Shown here: positions 11,143-21,556 of the stretch, piece after piece
How positions within the stretch are numbered: the first letter of the stretch is position 1
Layout: each line of letters begins with the position of its first letter
Source: Paramyrothecium sp. XJ0827
Taxonomy: Eukaryota; Ascomycota; Sordariomycetes; Hypocreales; Stachybotryaceae
Assembly (NCBI GenBank): GCA_020881915.1
Contig: JAJFPB010000007.1
Span: 1,550,001-1,614,000 of the forward strand
DNA: 64,000 bases
Direction of reading: 5' to 3'
Notes under the pieces: model-generated
The model's input: only the letters and a program-made list of their open reading frames with translations
The model's database searches: none
What the model was told of the DNA's origin: nothing
Made by a program: the position numbers and the translations under genes

Positions 11143-11864
11143 AGCTCTGGTTCTGGGTCTCCCTGCGGTGAGTCGCTTGAGGTCCCAGTTTGGGTGTCTT
11201 CTATGTTTGCGACCGGTCGCAATGAGGACTGCCCGCTGTTAATGGAGCCCTTGCGGGAAAGGTAAGGCGAGTTGGAGCCGCTAGCATCCACCCACTCGTC
11301 TTCCTGGTCGTCGTCGTTGCCGAGATCGAAATGGACTTGGGTCTTGTTGTGTTGGGGAGTGCGCGTATTGCTGCCGTTGGAGAGCCGCTTTAATTTGTCC
11401 GAGGAGCGTGTGCGTTTGCCGACCTCACCGTGGGAGCGATTGCGCTTCAGGCTCGAGTGCGAGGCGCTATTGGCGATATTGCTGGCCGAGATCTGTCGGG
11501 GGAGCTTGACTTCACTAGTTGCGCGCCGATGTGAATGAATGCCGGGGGCGCGCTGCTGCTGGGCAGAGGTGTCTAACTCGTTGTGAGGAGAGGTGATGCG
11601 TCGAGTCAGCTTCGCACCGGGCGGCCCATGGTGTTTATGTAAGGCCTTGGTGGAGGGCACGCGGGCATGGACGCGACCGACGTGGTGCGGCTTGTGATGG
11701 TGATGGTGATGATGCTGTTGGTGTTGCTGGTGGGAGTGCTGCTTCTGTTGCCGGGACTGATGCGAGGTTGCGTCGCTCAAGGAATCGCTGTCGAGCTGAG
11801 TGAGAGAAGGTCGTTTTGATTGGCCGCCAGAGGATGCGGTGTCGACGTCCCGGTCTCGAGCCAT
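10125..11864 (-). CDS. TCO89-like protein (putative TORC1 subunit)
   Basis: A single exon of 579 residues, mostly disordered. Features in order: a Gln/His tract (about 40-60), KRNRSHG and TRSSDKLKR (140-158), VHFDLG (from 177), an EWVDASGSNSPYLSRKGS block (about 190-207), a Glu-Pro repeat (237-253) and a conserved-looking C-terminal segment, GMEYLVVRRHQNPVARS (about 453-470). The SPYLSRKGS block preceded by VHFD resembles the fungal TCO89 domain of the rapamycin-sensitive TORC1 complex; this is recalled family knowledge and not certain. The ATG at 11864 is the first in frame. The frame stays open at least 44 codons upstream with no ATG, so a longer product would need a non-AUG start. Confidence 0.65.
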
Positions 11865-13126
11865 GGTTGCGCCTCGCCTCGCCTCGCCTCGGACAAGGCT
11901 TGGATCCAGGGAACGGGCTGTGTATTTGCTTCTTTCGCAAGCTAGCTGCAGGTGTGCCAATCCGGGACTCTCAATGACCTGGGGCGTTTGAGCCACGGAC
12001 GGGCACGGTGAGACACGCGTGAAATCCCGGTGAGGTCAGAGACGGCCTGAGATGACAGGGGTGGTGGTTGGACTTCGGCGATTGGATCTGTTGGCAATTG
12101 GATTGGCGCCGAAGGCTGCAACGTAATGGCGGGGGAGTGAATTCGGGGAGGGACGAGTACCAGGTGCTGACTCTCGGCGTGCGCCAGCTGTCTAACACTA
12201 CCTCGCGGACGACTGAGATGTGTCCGAAGAACAGGTTGTTGGGAAAGCAGAGTTAGGTTGGGAGGAATGAAGATTAAGATAAAAGATAAGCAGGACAAGC
12301 ACAGCGAGGGTAGCGCGAGGTAAGTAAGGTAATGGGCAAGGCAAGGCCAGGCAAGGTCCCTAAAAGGCACCTCAGACAGAAGCGGACACCAAAAACTTAG
12401 CCGGCCGGACCGGTTTAACCCTTCCCATCCCATCCCCATCCCATCCCCATCCATCCCCATCCACATCCATTTTTTGCGGATACCTTCTTACCTTACCTTT
12501 GGGTAGGTCCCTTGCGGTAAGGCAAGCTGCCAATCCAGATGTCACATGCCTACCTTACCTTGAGGTAGGTACTGTATCAGTCGTTCCACGTACCTGCATA
12601 AAGTACCGCATCCACAACGGAGGAGAGCAGAGCCGCTCACCACCCACAAAGTATTTCCTAAATCGACGCTCCCAGCCACACGGCCGCAGTGGTGCCCTGA
12701 TTCAGCTGAGGGGCTCTTCTCTCAAAGACAGTAAGGTAGCATTAGTATTGTAAAGTTGATTGATTCAAGCACGTGCTGGCCAGTGCTTCGCAGGCACCAA
12801 CCTCATGCGCTCTACTTGGTTGCAGGACCGGCGCCGCCTGGGCGAACCTTGAGAGGTAGTCTACTTTGCCTCATCCACCAAAGCTCTGTCGCTTGAGTGA
12901 TGAGGCTGCCGTTGAATCTCATACTTTATCACGATGAATTCGAGACTCTGAAGCTTTACAACGAACTTGGCTCTTGCTAATGACTCGTAATTAGACGAAC
13001 CGTGCACCCCGGCTCTATTCATCCCCAAGGCAGCATAAAGAAGGCCTTGGAACAACCATCGAATTAGACCATGCCTGGCTCACTATACCGTCCATTATCC
13101 CTTATTATCTAGCTAATACATACGTC
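11865..13126. other. Leader of the TCO89-like gene plus simple repeats
   Basis: About 1.26 kb with no gene recognised. It holds a (GCCTC)n tract at 11871-11890, GGTAAGG/GGCAAGG pentamers around 12317-12357, a (CCCAT)n tract at 12424-12470 and TACCTTACCT motifs at 12486-12572. The left part is the 5' UTR and promoter of the TCO89-like gene; the right part lies beyond the stop codon of the SDR gene. Confidence 0.6.
12424..12470. repeat. (CCCAT)n/(CCATCC)n microsatellite
   Basis: Imperfect tandem CCCATCC and CCCCATCC units over about 47 bases upstream of the TCO89-like gene. Confidence 0.85.
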
Positions 13127-13960
13127 CTAATGACTACCTTCGGCGGACAGGGTAGTCAAGTGACGCCACTTCTCATCCGAGGCTGCCAGTGCGTCCGCTG
13201 CCCATTTGACAGGCTCTACAGTGTCGCGCCCAAGCAGGAGCCGCAGCGGGGGTTCGTCAATGTTTGAGAGCCGAATGATTGTCTCGGCCACCTTGGCGGG
13301 CTCGGTCCACTTGCTACTACCAGCCAGGATAGCCTGAAATACACCCTCAACTGTCGGCTTATAGGGTTCTGTGATCCTGCTGAGATCCGAAAATGCTCCA
13401 GCCATGTCTGTCTGCATGCCACCCGGCTCCAGCACGGTAACCTTGATGTTGAAGGGGGCAACCTCCGCGGCCAGAGATTGTGAGAAGCCGGCGACGGCCC
13501 ATTTCGCACTTTGATAAGCAGCAAGGCCTGGGCCAGAAATCCTACTGCCTATGCTAGAAATTTGAATGATTCGTCCGGCTTGTTGTCTCCGCATGACAGG
13601 AAGTACAGCTTTGCTGACATGAACGGTACCAAAAAAATTGGCATCGGTCTGCGCCTTGAAAATATCCATGTCCGTATCCTCGACAGCAATGGGAACAGCG
13701 TAGCCTGCGTTGTTGACGAGGACATCAACGCGGCCAAACTTCTGCACAGCCAATTCGACGGTCCGGATGGCTTGCTCATAGTCTGCAACATCAAGATTGA
13801 CCGCCAGAATCCTGTCAGAACCGTAATGTTGAACTAGGTCGCTGAGTTGCTCGGACTTGCGAGCTGTTGCAACCACCGAGTCGCCAGATGCGAGGATGGC
13901 TTCCACAATTGAGCGACCAAGGCCGCGAGCGGAACCGGTGACAAACCACACTCGAGCCAT
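13127..13960 (-). CDS. Classical short-chain dehydrogenase/reductase
   Basis: A single exon of 277 residues, the normal length for a classical SDR. The Rossmann motif TGSARGLG is at residues 8-15, NNAG at 83-86 and the catalytic set Ser136-Tyr149-Lys153 (YQSAK). An Arg-Lys pair at 34-35 (ATARKSEQ) after the second strand suggests a preference for NADP(H), by inference. PGGMQTDM follows in the substrate loop. Such enzymes oxidise or reduce alcohol/carbonyl groups; the substrate cannot be read from the sequence. The ATG at 13960 is directly followed by the first beta strand (VWFVTGS), which fixes the start. The neighbour to the right is divergent and unrelated (an SPF30-like factor). Confidence 0.93.
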   Translation of the reverse strand: MARVWFVTGSARGLGRSIVEAILASGDSVVATARKSEQLSDLVQHYGSDRILAVNLDVADYEQAIRTVELAVQKFGRVDVLVNNAGYAVPIAVEDTDMDIFKAQTDANFFGTVHVSKAVLPVMRRQQAGRIIQISSIGSRISGPGLAAYQSAKWAVAGFSQSLAAEVAPFNIKVTVLEPGGMQTDMAGAFSDLSRITEPYKPTVEGVFQAILAGSSKWTEPAKVAETIIRLSNIDEPPLRLLLGRDTVEPVKWAADALAASDEKWRHLTTLSAEGSH

Positions 13961-14759
13961 TTGGAGGTTGTAACGATGTTTACAATGATTGTTTAATGGA
14001 ATGCTTGAAGACGATAGTGTAATGGATAGTAGGTTAACGCAGGCCGTGTAGATGTTCTTAGCCTATGCTCTCAACGGAGGCGGGCAACGGTTCCCTTTTT
14101 ATCTACATTGGAACCACCTCTATGCCAACAAGAATGGCGGTGACAAATGACATTTGATTCGAAAGCACCCGTCCTCTGGAGAAGTTCTTTGACCGGATTT
14201 ACCTGTACGTGACAAATGAGGCAATGGCCGCTCCGGGGCATAGTTAGGCTAGGACGACGCTCTGCCTCCATCACGGCTTTGTAAAAGAGCCTGCATTAAA
14301 TCCGAGGTCTCGACAAATCACTTGTGATCGCGAAGCGCTCTGCAGACTGAAGGCGGGGATTGTTTCGAAGGAACGAGACTGAGGCATGCGGGTGAGATTC
14401 ATTGCAAATATCCATTGGATCTAAGCATTTATCTCCGTATCGCGAATGGAGCTATGCGTTATTAGCGGAACTTGACGTCGGGACTCAAACATATCCCTGG
14501 TCAATTCACAGTACGTGATAGGGCGGTTTACACGACGGCGCACAGGCTACATCACGTGCACCTCTCGCCCGCTTACATCACCCAAGGTCTGGTAGGCCGG
14601 ATTCGTCCATACCCCAGCATTACAGTATCGTTAAACCACTTTATACTGGAAATCAGCAACCGGGATCCTCTTCGGTAACACTGTCGAACGTACGCACGGA
14701 TCTGCCCTAAGTCTCCTGCAAAGCACTGGTTATTCCATTAGAGCGACCGTCTCTTGACC
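13961..14759. other. Divergent intergenic region
   Basis: About 800 bases between the start codons of the SDR and the SPF30-like gene; promoters for both are expected here. I see no gene and no clear regulatory motif. Confidence 0.55.
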
Positions 14760-15749
14760 ATGTCCGGACTCACTGGACTCGAAGAGGAGAAGAAACAGTA
14801 CCAGGAGCAGGTCCGTCAAACCTCCCCCGCCATGTTTCGCCGAACCTTCTGACACGCCCTCTAGCTCGAAATCGTCCTTGGACAGCTTCGCGATGATCCC
14901 GGAAATGTCGAATTAAAAGCGCTCCAGGCCGAGTTGAACAACCTAGTAGACCTCCTCAATGAAAACATTGCTGAGCTGAAGCCCCAGCAGACGCAGAAGC
15001 CGACGCAGCCCGCTCAACCAGTAGCGGTCCCAGCAGCAGCTCCGGTCGAGCCTGAGAAATGGTCGCGCGAGAATCATCCCGCATTCAAAAAGGCGGCTGC
15101 GCCCGTCGAGGAAAAGGAGGAGCCTCCAGCTAACTACCAAGTGAACGACACCGTGCTAGCGAAATGGGTGTCTGGCGACAAGGCCTTCTACCCCGCGAGG
15201 ATCACTTCGATAACTGGCTCCTCGACAGCTCCCATCTATACTGTCAAGTTCAAGAGTTATGACAACACAGAGACGTTGCGATCAAAAGACATCCGACCCG
15301 TATCCAACAAAAGAAAGGCCGACGCCGTTTCTTCCGCACCGGCCACCTCACCCGTTGCGACGCCTCCTGCGCCTGGGGTGGTAACGTCGGCTGGCGCCAC
15401 CATATATCCTGATGCGAAGAAGGATATTGAGAAACCTGACGATGCAGCGAAACCGCCGAAGCCGAAGAAGATCAAGGCCAAGAAAGAACTCGAGGCTGGG
15501 AAGAATAAATGGCAGGAATTTAACGCCAAGTCGAAGTTCGGCAAAACCCAGAAGAAGGATAGCATGTTCCGAACACCTGAGGGTGTACATGGAAGAGGTG
15601 AGAGCTTACTGCTTGCGATGGCTCCCCAGGCAAAAAATGTGACTGTTGCTGACTTGCATCTAGTTGGCTTCACGGGTTCTGGCCAAGCCATGCGAAAAGA
15701 CCCAACGCGCAGTCGACACATCTACCAAGTTAATGACGAGGCTGATTGA
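14760..15749 (+). CDS. SPF30/SMNDC1-like Tudor-domain splicing factor
   Basis: Exons are 14760..14810, 14865..15597 and 15664..15749 (289 residues). The first intron has a GTCCGT donor, a CTGAC branch and a CTAG acceptor; the second is 66 nt (GTGAGA donor, CTGAC branch, CTAG acceptor). The N-terminus is a predicted coiled coil (LEEEKKQYQEQ and following). A Tudor domain spans about 108-163 with VLAKWVSGDKAFYPARI and YTVKFKSYDNTETL, the fold that binds methylated arginine on Sm proteins. The C-terminus has the family signature: MFRTPEGVHGR joined across the second junction to VGFTGSGQAMR. Animal SPF30 is needed to recruit the U4/U6.U5 tri-snRNP. The second intron is in frame and free of stops, so its retention would still give a full-length protein. 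Confidence 0.93.
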
Positions 15750-16109
15750 TTATCCTCTGCTCCCCTTGGGTTCGAACCGGGCTTGGTTTACGATGGCGTT
15801 ACATTGGTCGGCGTTTAAGTGTTCAAGGATCCCTCAATCATTGAAATTGCGGTAACATGCCCTGCATCTTACCGTGCTAGAGGCTAACTGTCGCTCGACG
15901 TGTCAGCTGCGACTCGACGGTTCTACGTTTTGCGGCGTTTGGAATTGGCAGTGCGTCGTGGATGTGCCTGGCATGGAATTCGTATCTCATTCTCGACGTC
16001 CAGGTTAGGACGTGCAGCGGAAATCGTAGCTTATCGCAGCGTAGGTTTGGCAGTGGGTTCGGGAAATTTTGAATATTGCTAAATAATTATACAGCATATA
16101 CTAGGTACA
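15750..16109. other. Intergenic between convergent genes
   Basis: 360 bases holding the 3' ends of the SPF30-like and Ind1 genes; nothing else seen. Confidence 0.6.
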
Positions 16110-17232
16110 CTAGGTGCTCGTTAAGCCTACTTTCGCTTGTATGGCTTGCGCTATCTTCATGAATGCAGATGCTCTCTCGCTGTTGGGCTCAGATACAACT
16201 GTTGGCTTGCCATTTTCGCCATCTTCGCCGATGTTCGGGTGCAAGGGAATGTCCCCCAAGAAATCAATCTTGTGCTCTTGGCACATGCGAGTGACTCTGT
16301 CGTGTGACCCGAACACATGCGTCTCGCCTTGGCAGTGAGGACACTTGAAGAGGGACATGTTTTGAACCAAACCGAGGATATTGACGTCTACTGCTTTGAA
16401 CATGTTGATACCCTTGACAGCATCTTTGGTCGCCAAAGTGTGTGGAGTTGTGATAATTACGGAGCCTACAATGTTAAAGTCAGATCGTAAGTCGCCAGCC
16501 AGGCTCTTGAGTGGGCACAAGATGAGGCAACTTACCGTCGAGGATGACTTGCTGGGTAATGGTGAGCTGTGTGTCTCCTGTTCCAGGAGGCAAATCCAGA
16601 ACAAGCACGTCCAAGCCTCCCCAGTTCACTTCGTGTAGGAGCTGCTGTATCGCCTTCATGACCATGGGACCTCGCCAGATAACTGGCGCATTCTCACCAA
16701 CAAGATAGCCCATTGACATTGTCTTTACGCCATAATTTGTTAAGGGTATCAGCTGATTTTCTTGACCAAGTCAGCGACATTCCAATATAAAAAAAGCGAT
16801 GGGCTCGTAGGCTTACGGCTTGACAACCTAGGTTCCCCAGACAGGTCGAAAAGGGTGGGTATCGAGGGACCGAAGATGTCTGTGTCGAGGATTCCTGCGC
16901 GAAATCCTAGCCTGGCAAAGGCCAGAGAGAGATTGGCTGGATGTTGTTAGAAAGAAAGCTTCCAAGAGCTCTTGACGGAGCGAGACCGACCAGCAACGGT
17001 GCTTTTGCCGACACCCCCCTTCGCTGACGACACAGCGATGACTTTCTCAACGCCGGTTATCTTGCGCTTTTGTGGTCGCTTGCCCCATGTTGGCGGTGTC
17101 CCCGACCGAGGAAGTCCCTGGGCACAATCAACACATGCAACAGCTCAGCACGCCGCGATGTACACGAACCAGCGGGTTCTCATGTAGAAGAGCTCGCGTT
17201 GCCTGCAGAAGCCGGATTTGCGTGCAACGCAT
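16110..17232 (-). CDS. IND1: Mitochondrial iron-sulfur protein Ind1 (Mrp/NBP35 family), complex I assembly
   Basis: Ind1/NUBPL is a P-loop protein that delivers 4Fe-4S clusters to respiratory complex I. Five exons: 17232..17170, 17117..16991, 16936..16817, 16760..16536 and 16465..16110 (296 residues). A short basic leader ([16 protein letters not shown]) fits a mitochondrial presequence. The deviant Walker [10 protein letters not shown] is at 53-61, [10 protein letters not shown] at 81-90, MSMGYLV at 118-124, DLPPGTGD at 159-166 and the cluster-binding CPHC at 220-223. Introns 2 and 4 have clear branch sites or donors (CTAAC; GTAAGT/TAG). Intron 1 uses a weak GTTCGT donor, chosen because it gives [14 protein letters not shown] in frame; this junction is the least certain. 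The start lies 386 bases from the divergent Bfr2 gene. Confidence 0.9.
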
Positions 17233-17618
17233 CCTGTGTCTTTGCGGCTCCCCGTGGACAGAGAGGCAATTGGATCAATGATGAGGGAAAAGGAGAGGAT
17301 AAGTGACACAATATGGTCGGATACTTGATACAGTGTTGCCAGTCATCAATGATTAATTATCCAACATACTAGAGTGGCAGCTCTTCATTGCTGAGGATCC
17401 CAAGGTACGGCGCAAGGCACTAGGCCCACAAATAACGGCATTAGTTCCGTCGTGCAGGATGAGCCCAGCACCGAACAAGCCAAATTCTGCCGCTGTCCAC
17501 CGCCAAAATTTTCATGGCCCAACTGCGGATACCTTAGCCGGACTTCAGCAATTGAAGGACTAGAAAAAATTCCTACGTGGGGTGTCTACAGCTACAACAC
17601 CCGCAACCAAGCGACAAA
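17233..17618. promoter_or_regulatory. Divergent promoter region of IND1 and BFR2
   Basis: 386 bases between two outward-facing start codons. No individual factor site is called. Confidence 0.5.
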
Positions 17619-19338
17619 ATGGCAAAGCCCAAGGGTCGTGCACACCTTTTCAAGGACGACGAGGACATCGTCAAGGGTATGTCGCTGCTTTTACCTTGCC
17701 GCCATCACTCAGACTGCTCAACTCTAACCTTCTGCCTTAGACTATGACCCCGAATTCAATGGTCCTGAGAAAGTCCAAGACGGCAGTGACAGCGAAGTCA
17801 GCGGCGATGACCGAGCTGCAACGGAGCATTATGTCGCCGTCGGTGACAGCAAGTTGAGGCGAAAGGATGGCCAGAGTCTTGGACCAAAATACAGAGGGTC
17901 GCGTGTTTCCCGCAAGGCTCTCGAGCAGGAAAGCGACGATGAAGAGGATGTCTCTGACGAGGACGAGGAGGGGGATTACGCCGATCCAGAACTGGCCGAC
18001 CTCGAGGCGGATGAGGCAGAGGCGAGCGATTCCGAGATTGAGAGCGACGACGCCCTTGGCGAGTCCGATGCGGAACGCTTCAAAGACTTCAGCTTCCGGG
18101 GAAGCTCCAAGCCCGCCAAGAAGTCTCACAAGCGAGCGACTGCCGCCGACTTCATGTCTTCGTCCGATGACGAAGGCGAAGGCGCCCAGCTGGTCGATGA
18201 TGATGACGAAGATGACGATTTGGAAGGTGCATCTCTCGGCGACTCGGAAGATGACGAGGACATGGACGATGGTCTTGACGATCTTGTCAACGGCGGCGCC
18301 GACTCCGAGGAAGATTCCGAGGCCGCGTCGGAAGACGATGACGATGCTTCAGGCGCAGATGAAGACTCGGAGGATGATGACTCTGAAGAGGACAACAAGC
18401 AAGAGACTGCCAAGCCCATGTTGGGTGCTCTTTCGAATCGTGCCGACGTGGATAAGGGCATGGCTATCCGACAACAGCGCCAAGTGTACGATGGATTGCT
18501 CAACCTGCGTATTCGACTGCAAAAGGCGCTCATCGCCGCGAACACGTTTACTGCCCTTGAGGATAGCTCGGAGGCAGAATCCGAGCCCTACGAGGCCGCC
18601 GAAGAAGCAGCCATCAAACTACTCAACACGATTAGTAGTCTTCGAGATGGCTTTGGGCCTGCACAGCGTGTGGGAGAGAAGAGGAAACGGACTCTCGAGG
18701 CTACCATGCCCAGTGAAGAAATATGGCAGCATCTTCAGGAGGAAGATGGTGCCCTCACCAAGTTCCGAGAGGACAGACTTGAAAAATGGTCGAAAAAGGT
18801 TCAATCGGTTACCGTCACGGCTGCCAAGGGTCTCGGCGCCAAGAACAAGACTCTCCTCAATGCGCTGCAGGATCAACTTGCAGATCCCGACAACCGCCTG
18901 GTGAAGCGATCCAAGATTCCCCGATCCTGCGCGCCGGCACAGACATCCAAGAAGATTGCCGAGGATGAGAACATTTACGACGACGCCGACTTTTACCAGC
19001 TTTTGCTCAAGGAACTTGTCGACCAACGCACTGTCGAGAACTCCGCAGATCAGAACAGTGCGGTCCCATCTATCATGCTCACGGCAGCGAAGGAGGCCAA
19101 GATGCGCAAGGTGGTGGATCGCAAGGCAAGCAAGGGCCGCAAAATGCGCTTTACGGTGCACGAGAAGCTCCAGAATTTCATGGCGCCCGAGGATCGGCGT
19201 TCGTGGGAGCAGGAACAGATCAGCCGGTTCTTCGGGACGCTGTTTGGCCAGAAGATGGAGCTCAACGAGGAGAGTGAAGATGAGGAGATGGACGAGGCGA
19301 ATGCTGAGGAAGAGGGCCTTAGATTATTTAGAAACTAG
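17619..19338 (+). CDS. BFR2: Bfr2/AATF, SSU processome ribosome-biogenesis factor
   Basis: Exons are 17619..17676 and 17741..19338 (551 residues), with a GTATGT donor, a CTAAC branch and a CCTTAG acceptor. The short N-terminal exon (MAKPKGRAHLFKDDED) joins to YDPEFNG, as in other fungal Bfr2 proteins. A very acidic region follows (about 60-240), then the AATF domain starting near 259 (DKGMAIRQQRQVYDGLLN) and the C-terminal TRAUB domain (about 475-525, KGRKMRFTVHEKLQNFM and RFFGTLFGQ). Bfr2 acts in the nucleolus in cleavage of pre-18S rRNA. The stop codon is only 26 bases from the stop codon of the convergent membrane-protein gene, so the transcripts probably overlap. Confidence 0.94.
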
Positions 19339-19364
19339 AGCAGCTAGGTTGCTATAGGCTCTCG

Positions 19365-19754
19365 TCAACGACCGGAGAAGCCAGCGGCAATAAATAATGA
19401 GAATAGTGCCAAATGCGCTCCCAGATGGACAACCGGTCCCCCTAGTAGTTGGCCCTGTGGCTTATCCTTGTCCATGCCTGATTGGAGCCTCACCACCGCG
19501 CGGTGACAGGGCCACAGGTGCCAAAATGCGAAAGCGAGAGCGACAGACTGCGTTGTGTCGTCTACTGGGCGGCGGAGGAAGATGAGGCAGATGAGGTTGG
19601 AGAACAGCAGCAGGCCGCCTTTGGATTGGAGGATGAGTGTGGCGGCAGGGGTAAGCGGCGAGAGCTGAGAAGCCGGGTTGAGGATGAAGGAGAAGCCGGC
19701 GGCGGTCTCGACGACTGCATGTATCAGGAAGGGGAGCTGCGAGATTGAGAGCAT
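19365..19754 (-). CDS. Small integral membrane protein of unknown function
   Basis: A single exon of 129 residues beginning MLSISQLPFLIHAVVE. I count up to four hydrophobic segments, roughly residues 5-26, 35-60, 68-85 and 108-126, with no catalytic motif. The pattern (an N-terminal helix, FxLNP, then LLLFSNLICLIF and RPVDDTT) resembles a family of small conserved fungal membrane proteins that I recall only as hypothetical. The gene is convergent with BFR2, 26 bases away. No function is proposed. Confidence 0.65.
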   Translation of the reverse strand: MLSISQLPFLIHAVVETAAGFSFILNPASQLSPLTPAATLILQSKGGLLLFSNLICLIFLRRPVDDTTQSVALAFAFWHLWPCHRAVVRLQSGMDKDKPQGQLLGGPVVHLGAHLALFSLFIAAGFSGR

Positions 19755-21556
19755 GGCTCAGACAAAAATGCTCGGCAATGAGCTGAGCTGGTTCAGATGT
19801 GATGCTAGTCCTTCATGTGGCTATTTGGGTAGCAGAAATTCGATAAACGGGTCTCGAAAAGGAGTTTCTGCCTGGCGGTGAATATTTACTGTGACGGCCT
19901 TTATTGCCAGATTACGGGCGGGGGCCGCACCGGGTGGAAGTGCGGGCCCGCAGCCACCCGGCCGGAGTGGACACGACCGGCACTAGAGAAATGTGCTGAA
20001 GCGTCCCACGAGCGAGAGGGGGGCGGAGGGTTTGCGTCGTCATCAAGACAGGCGGCGGCGACGGCAGCAAGATAACGACCCGCTGTTGTACATTTAGGGC
20101 CCATGGGCTAGCATGTGAATGCGGCCTGCTCATGTAGCACCACATCGGCACGGCGCAATAGTTTTGTTGCTGCGGAATTGACTGCACAGCCTCGAGAACC
20201 TGTGAACTGTCAGACGTATTCGTATAATTCTCTGGCGAGACAGCTGCTTGGGGAGACAGCTTTCGTATAGGACCCCCCTCACACTTACCCAGGTGCCGCA
20301 CAGCCCCAAGAAGGACTAGTTGGTGTGAGATCTCAAGATGCGGCGAGCGTCTGCATGCAAAAGCCGCGATTTACGGCAATGTAGGTTCTGGACCGCCAGC
20401 CAACCTTGGTCGGTCCCGCCCCTCCAACCTAACGCAGCTCTAATCAGGAGGAGGGTTGCTTGCGGTTAGGCAGCCGGAGCCAACCCATGGGACAGGACTT
20501 ATGGATTGGATGGATGGGTGCTAGCTGGATTCGGCAAGAAATGTGTCGTCGCAAAGTTGATTCGCGTTTTTCTGCGTTTGCTTTGTCGACGGCAAAGGCT
20601 ACAGCAGCACTGGTGGCAAAACGCGGACGATTTGTGCCTTCATTCTGGGTATGGCGTTCGCGGGGGAAAAGTCGGAAAAATGAAACACCAGTTTCGAGTC
20701 TGCCATGGTGACAAAACAGGCCTCCATCTCGTCTTGGTTTCCAGAACAGGGCTCCATCTCGTCTTCCCTGTTGCACCATCGGCTTCTCCCAGTTTGCGCC
20801 GGTGGCAGTTGTTGGGCGAGACCAGCGCATACACAGGTGCCCCTTGTCCAAGACGGATAAGAAAGATACTTGGGCCGACGACGTGGAGACCCCGCATTGT
20901 AAGTATTCCGATCGGGACAAATGACCACCCGATTGCCGCTTTGGTCGGCAAGATACGAAACCGATACCTGCTGGAGCTTTGGCCAGCATCCCGCCGTCAA
21001 GTACTGATTCCCGCTCAACGATCTTGGATCTGCTAGGGGGGGGGGGCACCGTGCCTGGTCAGATTGCCATTGACTTTTTTGTTGTGTACATCGCCCTGGC
21101 ATTCGTCTTCACCGTCTCCTGAGTAATTCTACTCCCACGCGTCCAATCCTTGACCAAGGCGCCCTGTGTCCCAAGTTTGCAAATAAATACCCACCGGACA
21201 GCTCTTCCATCCCGGGCGAAAAAGCATCTGAGAGCTCAATATCGTACTTTACCTCGGGTTGTCCCTGTCACAGCGTCATCGATCCACCATCCTGGGCTGT
21301 GTCTCACCACCGGATTTCACTTTGCCGCCCCCCGCTTGAGCGATACCAGGGTTACGTATCAGCGGTTCCAATCATCCGTCACTTAAGCGAAGCAAAATAA
21401 CACAAAACCCTCAACCCGTGTGTCGTTTCGTGCGAATCTCTTGCGCCTGAAGCCTCAAGACCATTGCCTTTTTCTCCTCCTCCTCGATCACGCGCTCTCT
21501 CGCCCAATTGACTGTCAATCGCTGGCCCAGAGCTACCATACGCAGCTCTTCACACC
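19755..21556. other. Gene-free stretch upstream of the type III PKS
   Basis: About 1.8 kb without a convincing gene. It contains an imperfect direct repeat (the 14-mer CTCCATCTCGTCTT near 20724 and again near 20752) and a G-run at about 21037-21046. The right end, rich in C and T and reaching the ATG at 21557, should be the PKS promoter and 5' UTR. Confidence 0.55.

Noticed and set aside
15760..15785. A GGTTCGAACC match to the tRNA B box
   Set aside because: No pairing T-stem on either strand and no A box or cloverleaf nearby.
20444..21049. A 201-codon frame on the reverse strand
   Set aside because: No ATG at its 5' end, contains the imperfect direct repeat and a G-run, and shows no recognisable fold.
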